Shown: positions 23,750 to 35,654, counted from the stretch's first letter. The stretch: 64,000 bases of DNA from Plenodomus lindquistii (GCA_025504975.1 JANUWI010000018.1:806001-870000); one strand, 5' to 3'. The notes: generated by a model not told the origin, from the letters alone. Numbers and translations are program-made.

Positions 23750-25584
23750 TCACACCCCTACTGTCATCACTTTTTCATTTACAGTCTTCTTATTCCCTTT
23801 CTTGTTCGAGCCCTCCTGCTTGATCGTCATCCATTCAAATCCCAGGGATACCAGAAAAGCGCCTGCCGCCATCGCAACGCTGATGTAAAATGTGTTCCGC
23901 AAGCCTCGGGTATACGCTTCCAGAACAGCATCAACCTCGTCAATATGCCCTAGATCCTTAACGAGTTTGCGTACTTGCGAGGCACCACTGTTCAGGACAG
24001 GCTAGGGTTGATATCCGGCACGTCGCGAACCAGAGAATTGATAAGCCCATTCTGGAACACTGTCTGCGACACGGCCAGGAAGACCGATCCTCCCAGCGCT
24101 TGGAAAAACTGGACACATGCAGTGGCTTGTGGGATCAGCTCTTGAGGGAGTACGTTCTGCACCACGATGATGGGCGCCTGAAAGCAGAAGCCGGTACCTA
24201 ACCCCATAAGGACTTGATATCCGAACCACTTGCTGAGAGGCGTGCCAAGCCCAAAAGTGGTGATACATCCGGCGCCCGCTGTAAGCAGGGCAGTCTCGAT
24301 GAGTATGACGATGTTGTAGTTTTTGAGGAAGGTGACTAGTACGCCGCTGCCCATTGAGCTGATGACCATGGCTATGAGGAATGGCATGGATTTGATACCG
24401 GCGTTCACAGCGCTGTCACCCTGTACTGCCTGGAAGTAAAGCGCTACATGGGAAATTAGCGCAATGGACTTGCTGTAGATAGCGACGCTTACATATGTAG
24501 TAGATGACCGGAAATAAGCTAGCTCCAAAGAACATTGCAAACATCATAGCACAGAAGACGTTGCGGTTCTTGAAGAGGCGTGGAGGAAGAAGACCTTCGT
24601 CCTGCTGCCATATCTCGATACCAGCGAAGACGACGGCGCCGATGCCAACTCCTACGAGGAGTCCAATAAATTTCGAGTTGCTCCATGCATACTCCGCCCC
24701 TCCCCACTGGAGCGCCAGAAGTAGCATGATTATAGAAGGTATGAAAATGGACGCCCCGAAAAGGTCAAGTTGCGTTACTCTCCGAATGAAAGAGTAGCCA
24801 TTTGGATTATCGTTGCGTGAGAGGTGTAGGAAGGCGAAAATCGCGGCCATGGCCATGCCTCCGATCGGCAGATTGATGTAGAAGCACCAGCGCCATGTAA
24901 CCTACAATCGTCAGAGGAGACCAACCCGGAAGCTGCAATTCAAATGGATTGTATCACCTTTTCAGCAAATGCGCCACCTAGCAATGGTCCGGCAACGGAA
25001 GAGACGCCCCAGAGCGCACCGAACAGTCCAAAAGCTGCTGGGCGCTTCCGAAGCGGCAACATGAGCCCCAGGATGACAAAAGATCCTGACATGATACCGG
25101 CAGTGCCCGCGCCAGCAATCGCGCGTCCCACGATGAAGGCAATGGATGTGGGCGCCACGGCGGACACCAGCCTGCCGACTTCGAAGAGAGCGACCGCACC
25201 AAGGTAGACGACCTTTATGTTGAATAAGCGGTAAATTGTGCCGTATAAGGGCTGTAAGGCAGTCATGGTGAGAAGGTAGGAGGAACCATACCAGCCGATA
25301 TCCTGAATGGAATTGAACTGCACCGTGATCGCCCCCAGAGCTGGCGCGATGATGGTCTGATCTAGAGCGACGAGGAATACAGTGAGACAGAGCGCGACGA
25401 TGACGAGCCATAACTTGAGGCCGGTGGGATACTGGGAGTCGTCATCTTCGGCAACTTCTGCTTCATGTTCTGGGGGACCCTTCGAGGGCACTGTGCTTTG
25501 CGCTGCGTGATGCTGGCTTTCGGAAGATTTGCGACGGACAGGCTCCATGGTAGACATGTCTTTATTCTCCTCCAAATCGGCCAT
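23750..25584 (-). CDS. MFS drug:H+ antiporter (DHA2/TOXA-like), one frame shift near its C-terminus
   Basis: A proton-driven exporter of the DHA2 (14-helix) type, as often found in fungal metabolite clusters. The start at 25584 gives MADLEENKDMSTMEPVRR, followed by a hydrophilic tail of about 60 residues. Motifs: LKLWLVIVALCLTVFLVALD with DQTIIAPALGAI (family motif in helix 1), WYGSSYLLTMTALQPLYG, VGRAIAGAGTAGIMSG and VTWRWCFYINLPIGG after the first intron. A second intron lies after PVIYY. The frame is open to about 24005. There the conserved reading continues in another frame (VLNSGASQVRKLVKDLG, then a last helix NTFYISVAMAAGAFLVSLGF) to a stop at 23750. One missing base near 23995-24008 explains this. 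Without repair the protein loses its last helix. It is divergent from the acyltransferase gene. Confidence 0.85.
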
Positions 25585-26451
25585 GTTGAGTTGGTTTTTC
25601 CGGTCCTGCTTCAGGTGCGGTTTTGCGTGGAACCCATAGGTCCAATTTTGAGGCCGCAAGTTATCATAGTGTCAACAAAGAAAGACAACAAAGCTCACTG
25701 TTGCGCATTTGTCAGCCACGCATTTGTCACCCCTCATATGTCTTGAGGTTCTTTCATGTATCGCTCGACCGTATGCTGTGCGTAGAGCAGCGCAGTGTCA
25801 TTGGCTCGACCATATGAGCCACTAACCAGTTTAGCCGACCCTGATTCTTCGTACCTACTCATGGTGCCATCTTGTCTGTAGGCGAGGCTTGCAAGCATCG
25901 GAGTCAATACTATAGGCCTACGCCTCAGGCTTGCAGAGGCTGTATCCTTGTTGCACAACGCCCGACGCCCTTTACGATGCGTCGGCCGAAAGTGTGACAA
26001 CTGATGTTATTGGACAATGCTTTTTTCAGGCCCCACCATTGCATTTTAGTACTGGTCTCTTCCGGAGCGGACGTTCACAGTCCCTGATACTAGTAACTTC
26101 GTGTATCGTGTACCGTGCAGCACCGGTCCTTTACAGATGTTAGAAGCGTTCCTAGGTTGAACATCCTAGTCCATTCATCGGCATGCAGTCAGCTTCCGCC
26201 TTCAATTGAATGAAACACAACCGAGTAAGGTTCCCGTTATTGGTTTGGGTCTCACAGTAACCACCAACTGCTTGCGTGCCTGGCAAAATGGGATCGCACC
26301 AATGCAATTGGGGGCAATGCTTACAGTATGAATCTTTGCTTGCCGAACAATGCGCCACCATTTCACACGATATCTGACATGCGCGCCGGCTTATATACAC
26401 CACACACTCTTCAACGACGGATACTGCTTGGCGTATCGCGTTTCAACGACC
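25585..26451. promoter_or_regulatory. divergent promoter, MFS exporter / acyltransferase
   Basis: An 870-base noncoding region shared by two divergently transcribed cluster genes. It contains a perfect palindrome TCGGCCGA at 25982-25989, which recurs in other cluster promoters. Confidence 0.55.
25982..25989. promoter_or_regulatory. TCGGCCGA palindrome, candidate operator
   Basis: An 8-base palindrome with inverted CGG/CCG half-sites, the half-site type bound by Zn2Cys6 dimers. It lies in the exporter/acyltransferase divergent promoter. See the matching sites at 28836, 44610, 44638 and 46575. Confidence 0.5.
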
Positions 26452-28369
26452 ATGGCTCATGGCGCCAGACGAATAGCTCTGGAATTTGGGACTAGTCCGT
26501 CAAGACCTTTCCGTCTATCTACGCCGCTACCTCTGTCGCGCGTTTCCACGCCTAGAAAGAGCGTCAGTACATGGCAAGGGAAGAGGCTTGCGACCTCATC
26601 CTGGTTGACTGCTTCTACACAGACACCAGCAAGATATGCAAGCACCGCGGGGCCTATTCCTCCAGACGAGGCCATGGTGGGCTGGGGACTAGAGGAAGAT
26701 GAAGATACTGAGCATCAACCAGGGGGGCAAGCCAGTGCTAATGCTAATGCCGGGATCATAAGGAGGCTCGGTGCTGTGTAAGTTCTACTCTTTACAAAGA
26801 GCAGAAACAAGGACTTGTGTGACTGACTGGCTTATCAGCGAATCTTATCAGCTTGCACTGCAAAGCCTCGATCAAATGAGAGGCAACATTTTAGCGTACC
26901 GATACAAACTACCGACTCAGCTGTCAGGGCCCAAATATCGTCACGAGGTAGCTGCCATGTTTGAGAGAGCAGTTGCTCGAGTCGTTCTCAAGCATCCGAA
27001 TCTCCATTTGGGCATCGTCGGCGAGCATACAAGCTCACCTAGCTGGACCCACATAGAGCAAATTGATCTGCGCAACCATATTGAGTGGATTGCAGTAGGG
27101 GGAGGAGCTGAAGACTTGCAGGATCGATTCCAGGAGATATGTTCCCAAGAGCTCGACACCAAGTTTTCCAACTACAGGACAAGACCGGGGTGGAGGCTCA
27201 AGGTGTTGCGAGAAGAGAATTCGGACTCTATCGAAGTTCTTCTTGTTCTCAACCACACCAACATGGACGGCGGTAGTGCCAGGATATTCCATGCGGATCT
27301 ACTCCAGAGTCTGCATGATGACCCCCATATACCTCAAGAGGTCGCACTGCAAGATCACGTTCTTAAACTCCCGGAAGCCTCATTGATCCAGCTCAGTCCC
27401 CCAGCAGAAGACCTAGCATCATTCCAGGTGGACTCAAAGGCCGTATTGTATTATTTGCAACACGAAGTACGCACCCCAGCGTCGAAGTATCCGAAAACAT
27501 CGACTCAGGCACACTGGGCTCCAATTATGCAAAAGCCATTCCGAACCCAATTTCGCTCGATCAGTATATCGAACCACGTGCTTTCACGGCTGTTGCAAGC
27601 ATGTCGCCATAATGAAACCACTCTGACGGGCCTACTCCACGCCCTTGGCCTCATGTCCCTTGCCCCCCTCCTAGGTCCCTCACGCGCATGTGCTTTCGAA
27701 CATCTGACTGCCATGAACCTGCGTCCCTTCCTGCCAAAACATCCGCCCACGTACTCGTGGCTCGATCCAGAGGCCGCGATGAACAACTACGTAACGATCC
27801 AAAACCACGTTTTCGACGACGACTTTGTGGCCCGGCTTCATGCTCTCATCGTACCGTATGCCCCGCAGAGCTTCCAGTCGGGTGCGCTCATGCAGCACAT
27901 GTGGGCTGCAGCAAGATAAGTACGCAGCGACCTGCAAGCCAAGTTGGGCCGTGGCCTCAAAGATGACATGAATGGATTTGCGCAGGTGGTCGAGGACTGG
28001 CGCGCGCAACTCAGTGAAGAGGCGCGACGTCCCAGACGCACATCTCTGGTTGTTACGAACCTGGGTGCCATTGATGGCGTTCCGAGTATTGGGTCTATAA
28101 ATAAGAGAGACGAAGCCGGGACTTCATGGGAAGTCACGCGAGCGCAGTTCATCGTGTGCGCGAATGTGGTTGCGTCAGCGATTGGCATGTCTACGGCTGC
28201 GGTGAAGGGCGGAGAGGTGGTAATCACTTGTTCTTGGCAGGACTGTGTGATTGATAGGAGACTTGGTGAGGCGTTTGTGACGAGTCTGGAGATCTGGTTG
28301 AACTTCACGTCGAGATATGCGGGGGGCTGGCCGGCCCCTGGTAATGAAGCGACTCCTGGAAGACTCTAA
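26452..28369 (+). CDS. acyltransferase of the condensation/alcohol acetyltransferase fold, interrupted by an in-frame TAA
   Basis: Likely transfers an acyl group from CoA to a hydroxyl. Exon 1 is 26452-26777 and exon 2 starts at 26839 with matching phase. The catalytic HxxxDG motif is in LNHTNMDGGSARIF. The C-terminal half has the usual fold landmarks (ALGLMSLAPLLGPSRACAF, AMNLRPFLP, SLVVTNLGAIDG). At 27917-27919 a TAA interrupts MWAAAR*VRSDLQAKLGRG. The conserved frame resumes in the same phase and runs to 28369, so the lesion is one nonsense codon and not a frame shift. The first 70 or so residues are rich in Arg, Ser and Thr with few acidic residues and resemble a mitochondrial presequence. 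That is unusual for a cluster acyltransferase. The truncated product would lack the C-terminal subdomain. Confidence 0.8.
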
Positions 28370-29176
28370 ATTTGTTGTTGTGAAGCGCAATCAAGACTAG
28401 CTTGATTAAATCGGTTGATGGAATGAACATGATTGAAGAGAATCACGATGTAAGTTGGACGACTAGCGCGCGTAGCCGTATGTTCCGTCCCGGAACAGGA
28501 TTGATTTCATGATGAGTTAATTGCCATTTCCACCGAGTAAATTTCAAAAGGAACAGCCAGATGTTCTGCATCGTTCTTCTGTCCTTCATCGCAATCGACA
28601 TAGGGGCAGCATCAGAAACTGTAAGCAGCCTGCCCATCAGCCTGCGACTGCGACTGCGACCCCAGCTCATGTCCTGTTGCCTCCTAGAGCCAAACCAAGT
28701 TGCTCTAAACCACCTAGGCCGGATCTTCCATGCGCGAGGGTCTACCCGAAGCCGCTTTAAGTGGGCCTGGCGACGGCAGCACCCCGATTGAGGCTGACGA
28801 CACGTCCGACACGCGCTTACATGTCTTCATAGCTTTCGGCCGACGGTCGTCAGCCATCATCAATGCGATGCAAAACGATTTGCTGTGGATACGATGACCC
28901 ATGCTCCTGATCCACACAGGCTGACTTACCGGGGATGCTTAGACTATCGGCCGCAGCACGCCTGAAAACTACGAGGTACACTTGCTGTGAGTAAGATCAT
29001 GCAGCCTGCGGAGCCCACGTTGGTATGGGCTGTTGAAGGAATAGGGCTCAACGCAAGATACAGCTAAGACGGAACGATCGCTGGTCTGGATTTATCTATG
29101 CTGTACGGTTGATGCCTTGTACATAGTTACGTACCTCCATCAACAGATTCAACGTGTGTCCCGATTGAGTAACATC
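28370..29176. promoter_or_regulatory. promoter region of first P450
   Basis: Noncoding region between the acyltransferase 3' end and the P450 start. It holds TCGGCCGA at 28836-28843 and a one-base variant TCGGCCGC at 28947-28954. Short open frames here are not supported. Confidence 0.5.
28836..28843. promoter_or_regulatory. TCGGCCGA palindrome, candidate operator
   Basis: The same 8-base palindrome as at 25982 and 46575, about 330 bases upstream of the first P450 start. A near copy lies 111 bases downstream at 28947-28954. Confidence 0.5.
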
Positions 29177-31060
29177 ATGTCGCTTCAACACCTTGTGTCG
29201 TATGTATCCGACAACACCGTTATTTCGGCAGTCCTGGCTGCGATTGGAACCTGGATCATCTATCGTTTGGGACTGATAACGTACAACCTCTACTTGCATC
29301 CGTTAAAGCACGTTCCTGGACCATGGCTTGCAGCCGCAACATATCTGCCCGAAATCTACTACGATGTGATCAGGTCCGGCCGTTATACAAGACAGATTCA
29401 GAAGATGCACGAAAAGTATGGTATGGGTTTATGGAATCGCACTTGACTTTCGACCGCTCACGTAGACCAAACAGGACCTATTGTCCGTATCAGCCCAAAT
29501 GAACTCCACTGCAGCGATCGTCGCTTTATCGATGAGATCTATGCTGGCGGAAGCAGAAAACGAGACAAGCCTCTACATCAGGTTAGAGGAAGCGGAGTGT
29601 AAGATTTTCCAATTCCTATTCGCTTACCCAGATTCGTCCTGCAATTGTGACCAACTTGAGGGCTTATACTGACTCTTGTCCATGACAGCGCAGAGCACGC
29701 AACGTTCTCTACTACCAACCACGACACACATCGCATGCGTCGCAATGCCCTTTCGAAATTCTTCTCTCGTGCCCAGGTCTCACGCCTTGAACCTACGGTT
29801 CGAGATTCGGCGGAACAACTCTGTGATAAAATTCTCAACTTGGGCAAGGAAGGTCCATTCGACGTTACTACGGCGTTGAGTCTCTTCACCACCGATGTCA
29901 TCACGGGATACTGTCTTGGAGAAAGTCTGGGGCTTGTGAGTCAGTCTGGGTGGGAACCGAACTTTCGAGAACCTTTGTATGCACAGTTGAAACTCGTGTA
30001 CCTCTTCCGTTTCTTTCCGTGGTTGAAACATTGGGGTTTCGCTATGGCCATGTAAGAGCTCGTCCGTTTGTAAAAGCATGTTTAAAGACATGCTGACTGT
30101 GAGATCAGGTTCACGAGGCGCCTCTCTGAAGACATGGAAACCTTGTTCAACGTATTAATAGTAGGTGTGAATGGTCGCGCGCGGCTTCTCGACTGACTTA
30201 AAACAGGTCGATATGCCCAACTACGTCAGAAGAGCCCAAGCAAACGTCTCCAAAGGCACAGACGACGGCTCCACAGTCTTTGGTTCAGTTCTTCAATCGG
30301 ATCTCCCATCTAATGAAAAGGCTCTTCAGCGCCTGGTTGAAGAAGGATTTTCTTTGTTCGTGGCTGGCACGGAGACAGTCAGCTGGGCCTTGACAGTCGT
30401 CACATATCACCTGCTAACCCAGCCCTTGATCCTTCAAAGACTCACAACCGAAGTGCGAAGCGCAGTCGATAGCTCAGGGAACCTGCCTAGATGGGTTGAG
30501 CTTGAGAAACTGCCGTACCTAAGTGCAGTCATTGCGGAAGGGCTGCGTCTTTCATACGGCCTTGCCGGTCGGACTGCTCGTGTTGCACCGGGGGGGGGGG
30601 GGGGGGACCTGCTATATCGAAGTACATGGACTCCCGAGGGAGCCGTGACATCTAAAGACATTGAATATGTTATTCCGCGTGGAAAGGGATAGGCATGTCT
30701 GCTGTCATAACTCACCATGACGAGGACATTCACCCCGACTCGCACTCGTTTGTTCCCGAAAGATGGCTTGGCGAGAATAGAAGAGAGCTGGATCGCGCAA
30801 TGCTGGCTTTCTCGAAAGGTAGTCGTGGCTGCATTGGTATAAAGTAAGCCCGTAACCCCGATATTGCTGGATGCAATACTGACCCGGAATTCAGTCTCGC
30901 TTATTGTGAACTTTACACGTTGCTTGCGCTCTTGGTGCAGCACGTGTACCCGCATTTGCAGCTGTACAAGACGACTGAGAAGGATGTAGCGTGGGATCAC
31001 GACTTTTTCAACCCTTTCCCCGTTTGGGGTAGCCAAGGGGTAAGAGCGACTATTGTTTGA
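29177..31060 (+). CDS. cytochrome P450 (trichodiene-oxygenase-like), frame-shifted before the heme motif
   Basis: A microsomal monooxygenase with an N-terminal membrane anchor (VISAVLAAIGTWIIYRL) and a proline hinge (HVPGPWLAAATYLP). Exons: 29177-29420, 29475-29598, 29689-30051, 30109-30160 and from 30207, with phases agreeing; a last intron follows GCIGI near 30846. The I-helix motif is FSLFVAGTETVSWAL, the K-helix ExxR is AEGLRLS, and the heme loop is FSKGSRGCIGI with the Cys ligand. A 17-base G run at 30590-30606 encodes five Gly between RVAP and DLLYR. At 30681-30690 the frame shifts: IPRGKG runs into a stop, while IGMSAVITHHDEDIHPDS and the heme motif follow in another phase. Without that base the protein lacks heme. 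It could act on the polyketide. Confidence 0.82.
30590..30606. repeat. 17-base G homopolymer in the P450 coding exon
   Basis: An uninterrupted G run inside an exon, giving a Gly5 insert where related P450s have a short acidic or variable loop. The flanking frames agree with 17 Gs, so the length as given keeps the frame here. Confidence 0.92.
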
Positions 31061-31648
31061 TGGGATGACTTTCGCGCCGTTGCAATCCTTGACAGTAGGC
31101 CTTAGTAGGTATAAGCTCGCCTTTGTAGAGAATGTGTCATGTTAGATATGACAAAGGGCATTTCTCAAGTCGGCCTAAACGTTCCTGTGTTTACTTTTAA
31201 GACTTTTGTATCGAACATCATGAAGCTTTTGCGTAATCTTTGGTATATGCGTTCGTCCTTTGAAAATGGAACGATAAACACGATTACGAAACGGCAACAA
31301 TAAGTGGTATTAAACTGCGCGTTCATTTGTGGTTATGCTTATGGGCATCTTATCAAAGTCCAACTGGCGTAAGATGACACGTTAGGGCGCTGCTCAACAT
31401 ACCAAGTCCAGAGAACCACACAATACATTTGCAGAAATACGGTTACGAAACAAGGAGCTCTCTAGTCTATACATCTATCCAAGGTAGTGAACAACAAAGA
31501 AGTCTTTGAGAAAACTGATAATACCACAAACCAAAAGAATGTCCCTATCCTCCAAAGCAACGGCAAAACGAGAGGTTGCGATCTATGTTCGAAAACAAGC
31601 ACGCAAGACCTTCACATCAACCTCATTTATATGTGCGCTGCCCTACCT
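31061..31648. other. convergent intergenic region
   Basis: Noncoding, A+T-rich DNA between the 3' ends of the first P450 and the FAD oxidase. The long plus-strand frame beginning at 31487 is a shadow of the oxidase gene. Confidence 0.5.
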
Positions 31649-33233
31649 CTATACAATTGGGTTGAAGTAACGAAAGTTATTACGGGGATCATACTTCTTC
31701 TTGAGGCCTTTGAGCCGCTGGATGCGCCACTTCTCATGTCCATAGCGCTCTTCCAGAGTCTCCATTCCATTGGCGTAGTTGACATACGCATTCACAGGTC
31801 GTTGAGGCTGACCACCATTCCACTGGTCGCGCACCTCGTTCGCCCATTGCCAGGCTGCTTTCTCCGCAACCTTATCGCCCGGCGCAACGATTGCATCGAA
31901 CAGCATGAGGTGGTGGTCGTCGCGGAAGGGGTAAGCCGAGTTGCGAGGATCCTGTTTGTTGACAGCCTCTGTTGCGTAGCCTTCGTGCAGGATTCCCGTA
32001 CCAGCAGCGAGCGCGGGGTGGCTGGCAACGCGTTTCTTGAAGCCCTCGAAGATTTGGCGCTCTGCAGTGAGGTTGTAGACTTGGAGCCCGGCTGTCGTGG
32101 TGATGCGCTTGTTGCCGTCCGAACAGATGAAGTCATCTATACCGGTTTGCTGCATGTGAGAGATCTCAGGATGGGGTACATTGCCCGATTCGTCGTACTC
32201 CGAATGGATGGCGTTGAAGGGGGCGAGATAGGGTTGAGCGCTTGCGGCGCTCCCGCGGTAAGCGAAGGTCCAGAAAAGGATGGGCTCTTTGTCGGTGATT
32301 GTGTTATTCATCAAGAAGTTGCCAAAGTTAATGGCCATGTTTACCGGTGTGCTACCGTTGTTGTGCAATTTGTTGAGTGCGCTGAAAACCGCTTCGAGTT
32401 TGTCGCCGCGCCAGACATAGTTGTGATAATGCCATGTGTCCGGACCCCGGGGAAATATGTTCATCTCGAAGCTGGTGACGATGCCAAAGTTGTGTCCAGC
32501 GCCCTTCATTGCCCAAAGAAGATCGCTGTGGCTGGTCGGACTAACACGTATGGCTGTGCCATCGCCCAACACAAGATTGATTTGCAGGATGTTGTCGCTG
32601 ACCATGCCATGAAGACCTTCGTGGCGTCCATGGCCACCACCGACACCAGCACCCACCAGGCCAACACAGTCGCACGAACCGGTTGTGGCAACGTAGCCGT
32701 GATCCCAGAGATACTTGGTAACCTGGCCGCCGTACACGCCACCTGCGAACCACGCCGATCTGCCACTAGGCTGTATGGCAATATTCCGGAGCTTCGCCAT
32801 ATTGATTTGCACGCCGTTGAAGGTCCCCAGACTCGTAGGGTTGCCATGACCGCGGTTAATGGCCAGAAATTCGATGCTATTCCTGTGTATTTCACCTCTT
32901 CGTTGTTAGCGGAGAACTTACTTGCAAGGCAGTTGCGCCGATCACACTCGCGATGATAGAAACATCCGATTCTTGGCCGGGTTCAATGATAACCTGGGGG
33001 TGTGGCACAGCGAAGGTGTTCCATCTCGCGGTTGCGTCATTGAATCGGGTGTCTTTCGGTCCAAAAATGACAGTGGTAGGGGAAAGCTGCCTCCCCAGTT
33101 CACGCTGGACTTGATTGCTATCCAGGTTGGCGCGTGTAATAGGGGCTCGTTCCGAGTACCTGGGAATGCTGGCACCAGCTACGAGGGTTGCCAGATAGGC
33201 AATAGCATAAACGAATAACGAGAGTGTCTTCAT
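31649..33233 (-). CDS. secreted FAD-linked oxidoreductase with BBE domain
   Basis: A flavoprotein oxidase of the berberine-bridge/6-hydroxynicotine oxidase type, common in fungal clusters. Two exons, 33233-32948 and 32895-31649 (52-base intron with a GCTAAC branch site), give 510 residues. A later donor (GTAAGT at 32921) leaves the phases one base apart, so the GTGTGA donor is preferred. MKTLSLFVYAIAYLATLVAG is a signal peptide. The FAD domain includes FLAINRGHG, with a His placed for covalent flavin attachment, then TTGSCDCVGLVGAGVGGGHG. The C-terminal BBE segment ends YDPRNNFRYFNPI. No lesion is seen. It is divergent from the second P450 with 630 bases between. The substrate is unknown; oxidation or ring closure of the cluster product is inference. 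Confidence 0.92.
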
Positions 33234-33863
33234 CTTGGCGGTACCAGAGGAACGGTATGCGAGGTTCAACAACACGTGGCAGATGCAAGGATGAAGGATT
33301 GGCAATGCAGGGTAGGTCGTACCTTTTTAAATGTATTCAAACTGTCCTACACCTCGTTGTTGCCTTGATTTTGAAAATGCCACCAACGCCTGAGAATGCC
33401 ACCAACATTCTACAACTACGCCCATTCTCTTCTTCCCGTGCCTACATTGGGGCCAGAGGCTATGGTACGCCTCGTGAGTTGAGACACGATGAGGCTCCTG
33501 CGCCAGAACTCGTGTACAAGTTGCCACAAAAAGCACAAGGACAGGGATGGACGTCTGCCACACTGCGCTAACAATGGACCCGGTGATCCTGCATCTGGTA
33601 TGCATGAGCATGATACGATCGATGTGTACTCGCTCGGGATGGCGGTGGTCAGCCACGTGATGGCTTGGAGGAGTCAGTGTAGGATTCGCACCCTTGCACT
33701 CTCTGTCACCGATGGTAACTGCGCAGTGACATGGTATCAGGCGCTGTCGGGCGGGCATGTTTGAGCTCGTTTTCCGGTATTTTTGGCGGTATCCAGCGAA
33801 GTACTGCCTTACATCGCGAAGGCCTCCCGCAGAGAGGTTACCCACAAAAAACGCGCTGAAGAC
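33234..33863. promoter_or_regulatory. divergent promoter, FAD oxidase / second P450
   Basis: A 630-base noncoding region shared by two intact cluster genes. I did not find the TCGGCCGA palindrome here. A CCGGTAT at 33774-33780 resembles the flank of the synthase-promoter sites but may be chance. Confidence 0.45.
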
Positions 33864-35654
33864 ATGGTGTCTGCGTACTTCGATCGAACCATCCAGGGAG
33901 TTCAAACCCCCCCATCTGTTGCCCTCCTGGCGAGCGTACTCGTCGCCTGCTATGCCCTGTACCAATGGCTGCGTCCCAAGCCAATTCCAGGCATCGCGCA
34001 CAATCCATCTGCGACCAAATCGCTGTTGGGTCACGCGCCTGCTATGATCAAAGAAGTCAGCGAGACAGGCGAGTTCCGGGTTTGGTGCGCCAAGCAGGTC
34101 CAAAATATGAACTCTCCTCTCTGCCAAATTTTCATCCGGCCCTTCTCGCAGCCTTGGATTCTCCTTGCCGACTTCCGCGAGTCCAGAGACATCCTGATGC
34201 GGCGCCGAGAGTTTGATAAATCGTCGTTCCTGAGCGATGGCATGGTGTGCATGGGCGCTTTTCATGGCATCTACCAGACTGGAGACAAGTTCAAGTCCAA
34301 TCGCCAGCTCATTCAAGACTTGATGACGACCAGCTTCTTGGACAACCACGTCGGCCCAGCAGTATATGCAAAGGGTCTTGAGTTGATGAGGCTTCTTGAG
34401 ATGAAGATGCGTTTGGCAGCGGGCAGGCCCTTCAGCGCCAAGAAGGACTTTGAGTACCTCTCTCTGGAGATCATGTTGGTGTTTGCTTTCGGCAAAAATT
34501 GGACTGAATCAGCGCTAGACCAACAGATACGCCTTGTCAGCAAGGTAGACAGTGAGAAAATTGAAAACAGCGACTTGAATGAACCTGCGGAGTTCCCACC
34601 ATGCCATATCACGGGCTTCTTGAACTCAGTTTACGAAGCTCCTGAGATTGTGGAAAAGACGATCAATGCTCTCATGCCCAAGTTGCAAACGTGGTGGTGG
34701 TCAAAACAAGGATGGTACAAGAAGATCTTCGATGATAAAGACCAAGCAATGAAGGAACAGGTGAAGATAGCGCTTAAGAACTTTCAATCTGGGCAAATCG
34801 AGACAGCTCTGGAGCACATGATGATGAGAGAAGCCACACGGGCAGAGAAGGAAAATCGCCAACCCGATTTCAACAATCAAGTCTTCCGGGATGAGGTAAG
34901 AATCCTGCCCAGTACCCTTCGTTCGATACCCTGACAAGATGAGCAGCTTTTTGGTGACATTGTTGGAGGTCATCACACGACCAGCGGAGCCATGATGTGG
35001 CTCACCAAATATCTCACCAACGCACCTGAAATCCAAGTCAAGCTGCGCTCGGCACTACACGCGACATTGTCGTCTGCAACACAAGATAAGCGGTTATTCA
35101 CTTTCCAAGAGATACGACAAGCGAGGCTACCGTATCTCGATGCGGTCATAGAAGAAATGCTGCGCATCAATGCTGTACCAGTCACGCGAGAAGCATTGTG
35201 CGATACCACGATACTAGGCTGTCCTATCAAGAAAGGTACCCAAGTATTTTTCACTTCGAACGGTCCAGGCTTCCTGTCGCCCTCGCTGCCAATTGAGGAT
35301 TCAAAGCGCAGTGACACGTCACGGGCAGCTAAGCTCAACGGCGCCTGGGATGAGACCCAGGACCTGTCTCAGTTTGACCCCGAGCGATGGCTTGTGCGTA
35401 AGAACGACGGGGATGGCGTGTTGGCAAACGACGTGGACTTTGACGGTGCGGCGGGACCACAGCTAGTCTTTGGGTTGGGACCACGGGCGTGTTGGGGGAG
35501 AAGGCTCGCGCACATGGAGATGAAAGTCATCATAGCGATGCTCGTGTGGAATTTTGAGCTCTTGCAAACGCCGCCGACATTGTCGGGACAATCTGGGCTG
35601 GAGGGGATTGCGCGCGTTCCCAAGCAGTGCTATGTTCGGCTCAGCAAGATATAA
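33864..35654 (+). CDS. cytochrome P450 monooxygenase, intact
   Basis: Two exons (33864-34895 and 34947-35654) give 579 residues, slightly long for a fungal P450. The Met at 33864 is followed by a membrane anchor (PPSVALLASVLVACYALYQW) and the proline-rich KPIPGIAHNP. The I-helix motif is FGDIVGGHHTTSGAMMW, where the first of the usual Ala/Gly pair is Gly. The K-helix is VIEEMLRINAVPVTRE (ExxR), then FDPERWLV and the heme loop FGLGPRACWGRRLAHMEMK with the Cys ligand. All key residues are present and no lesion is seen, in contrast to the first P450. It is only 585 bases from the convergent 3' end of the polyketide synthase. It probably oxidises the polyketide, but the site cannot be inferred. 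Confidence 0.92.

Noticed and set aside
29581..29599. First P450 intron donor at GTTAGA right after the conserved LHQ
   Set aside because: It puts exon 3 out of phase. The GTAAGA donor at 29599 keeps the phase and adds a few loop residues, so no lesion is needed there.
32896..32947. Apparent one-base phase mismatch at the FAD oxidase intron, as if it too were frame-shifted
   Set aside because: It appears only if the GTAAGT donor at 32921 is used. The GTGTGA donor at 32947 with the acceptor ending at 32896 gives a 52-base intron, a proper branch site and a continuous frame, so the gene is intact.
31487..32956. 489-residue plus-strand open frame
   Set aside because: It is antisense to the FAD oxidase exon, has no domain, and its composition is that of a reverse-frame shadow.
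33327..34349. 340-residue minus-strand open frame over the second P450
   Set aside because: It overlaps the well supported P450 exon and has no family features.
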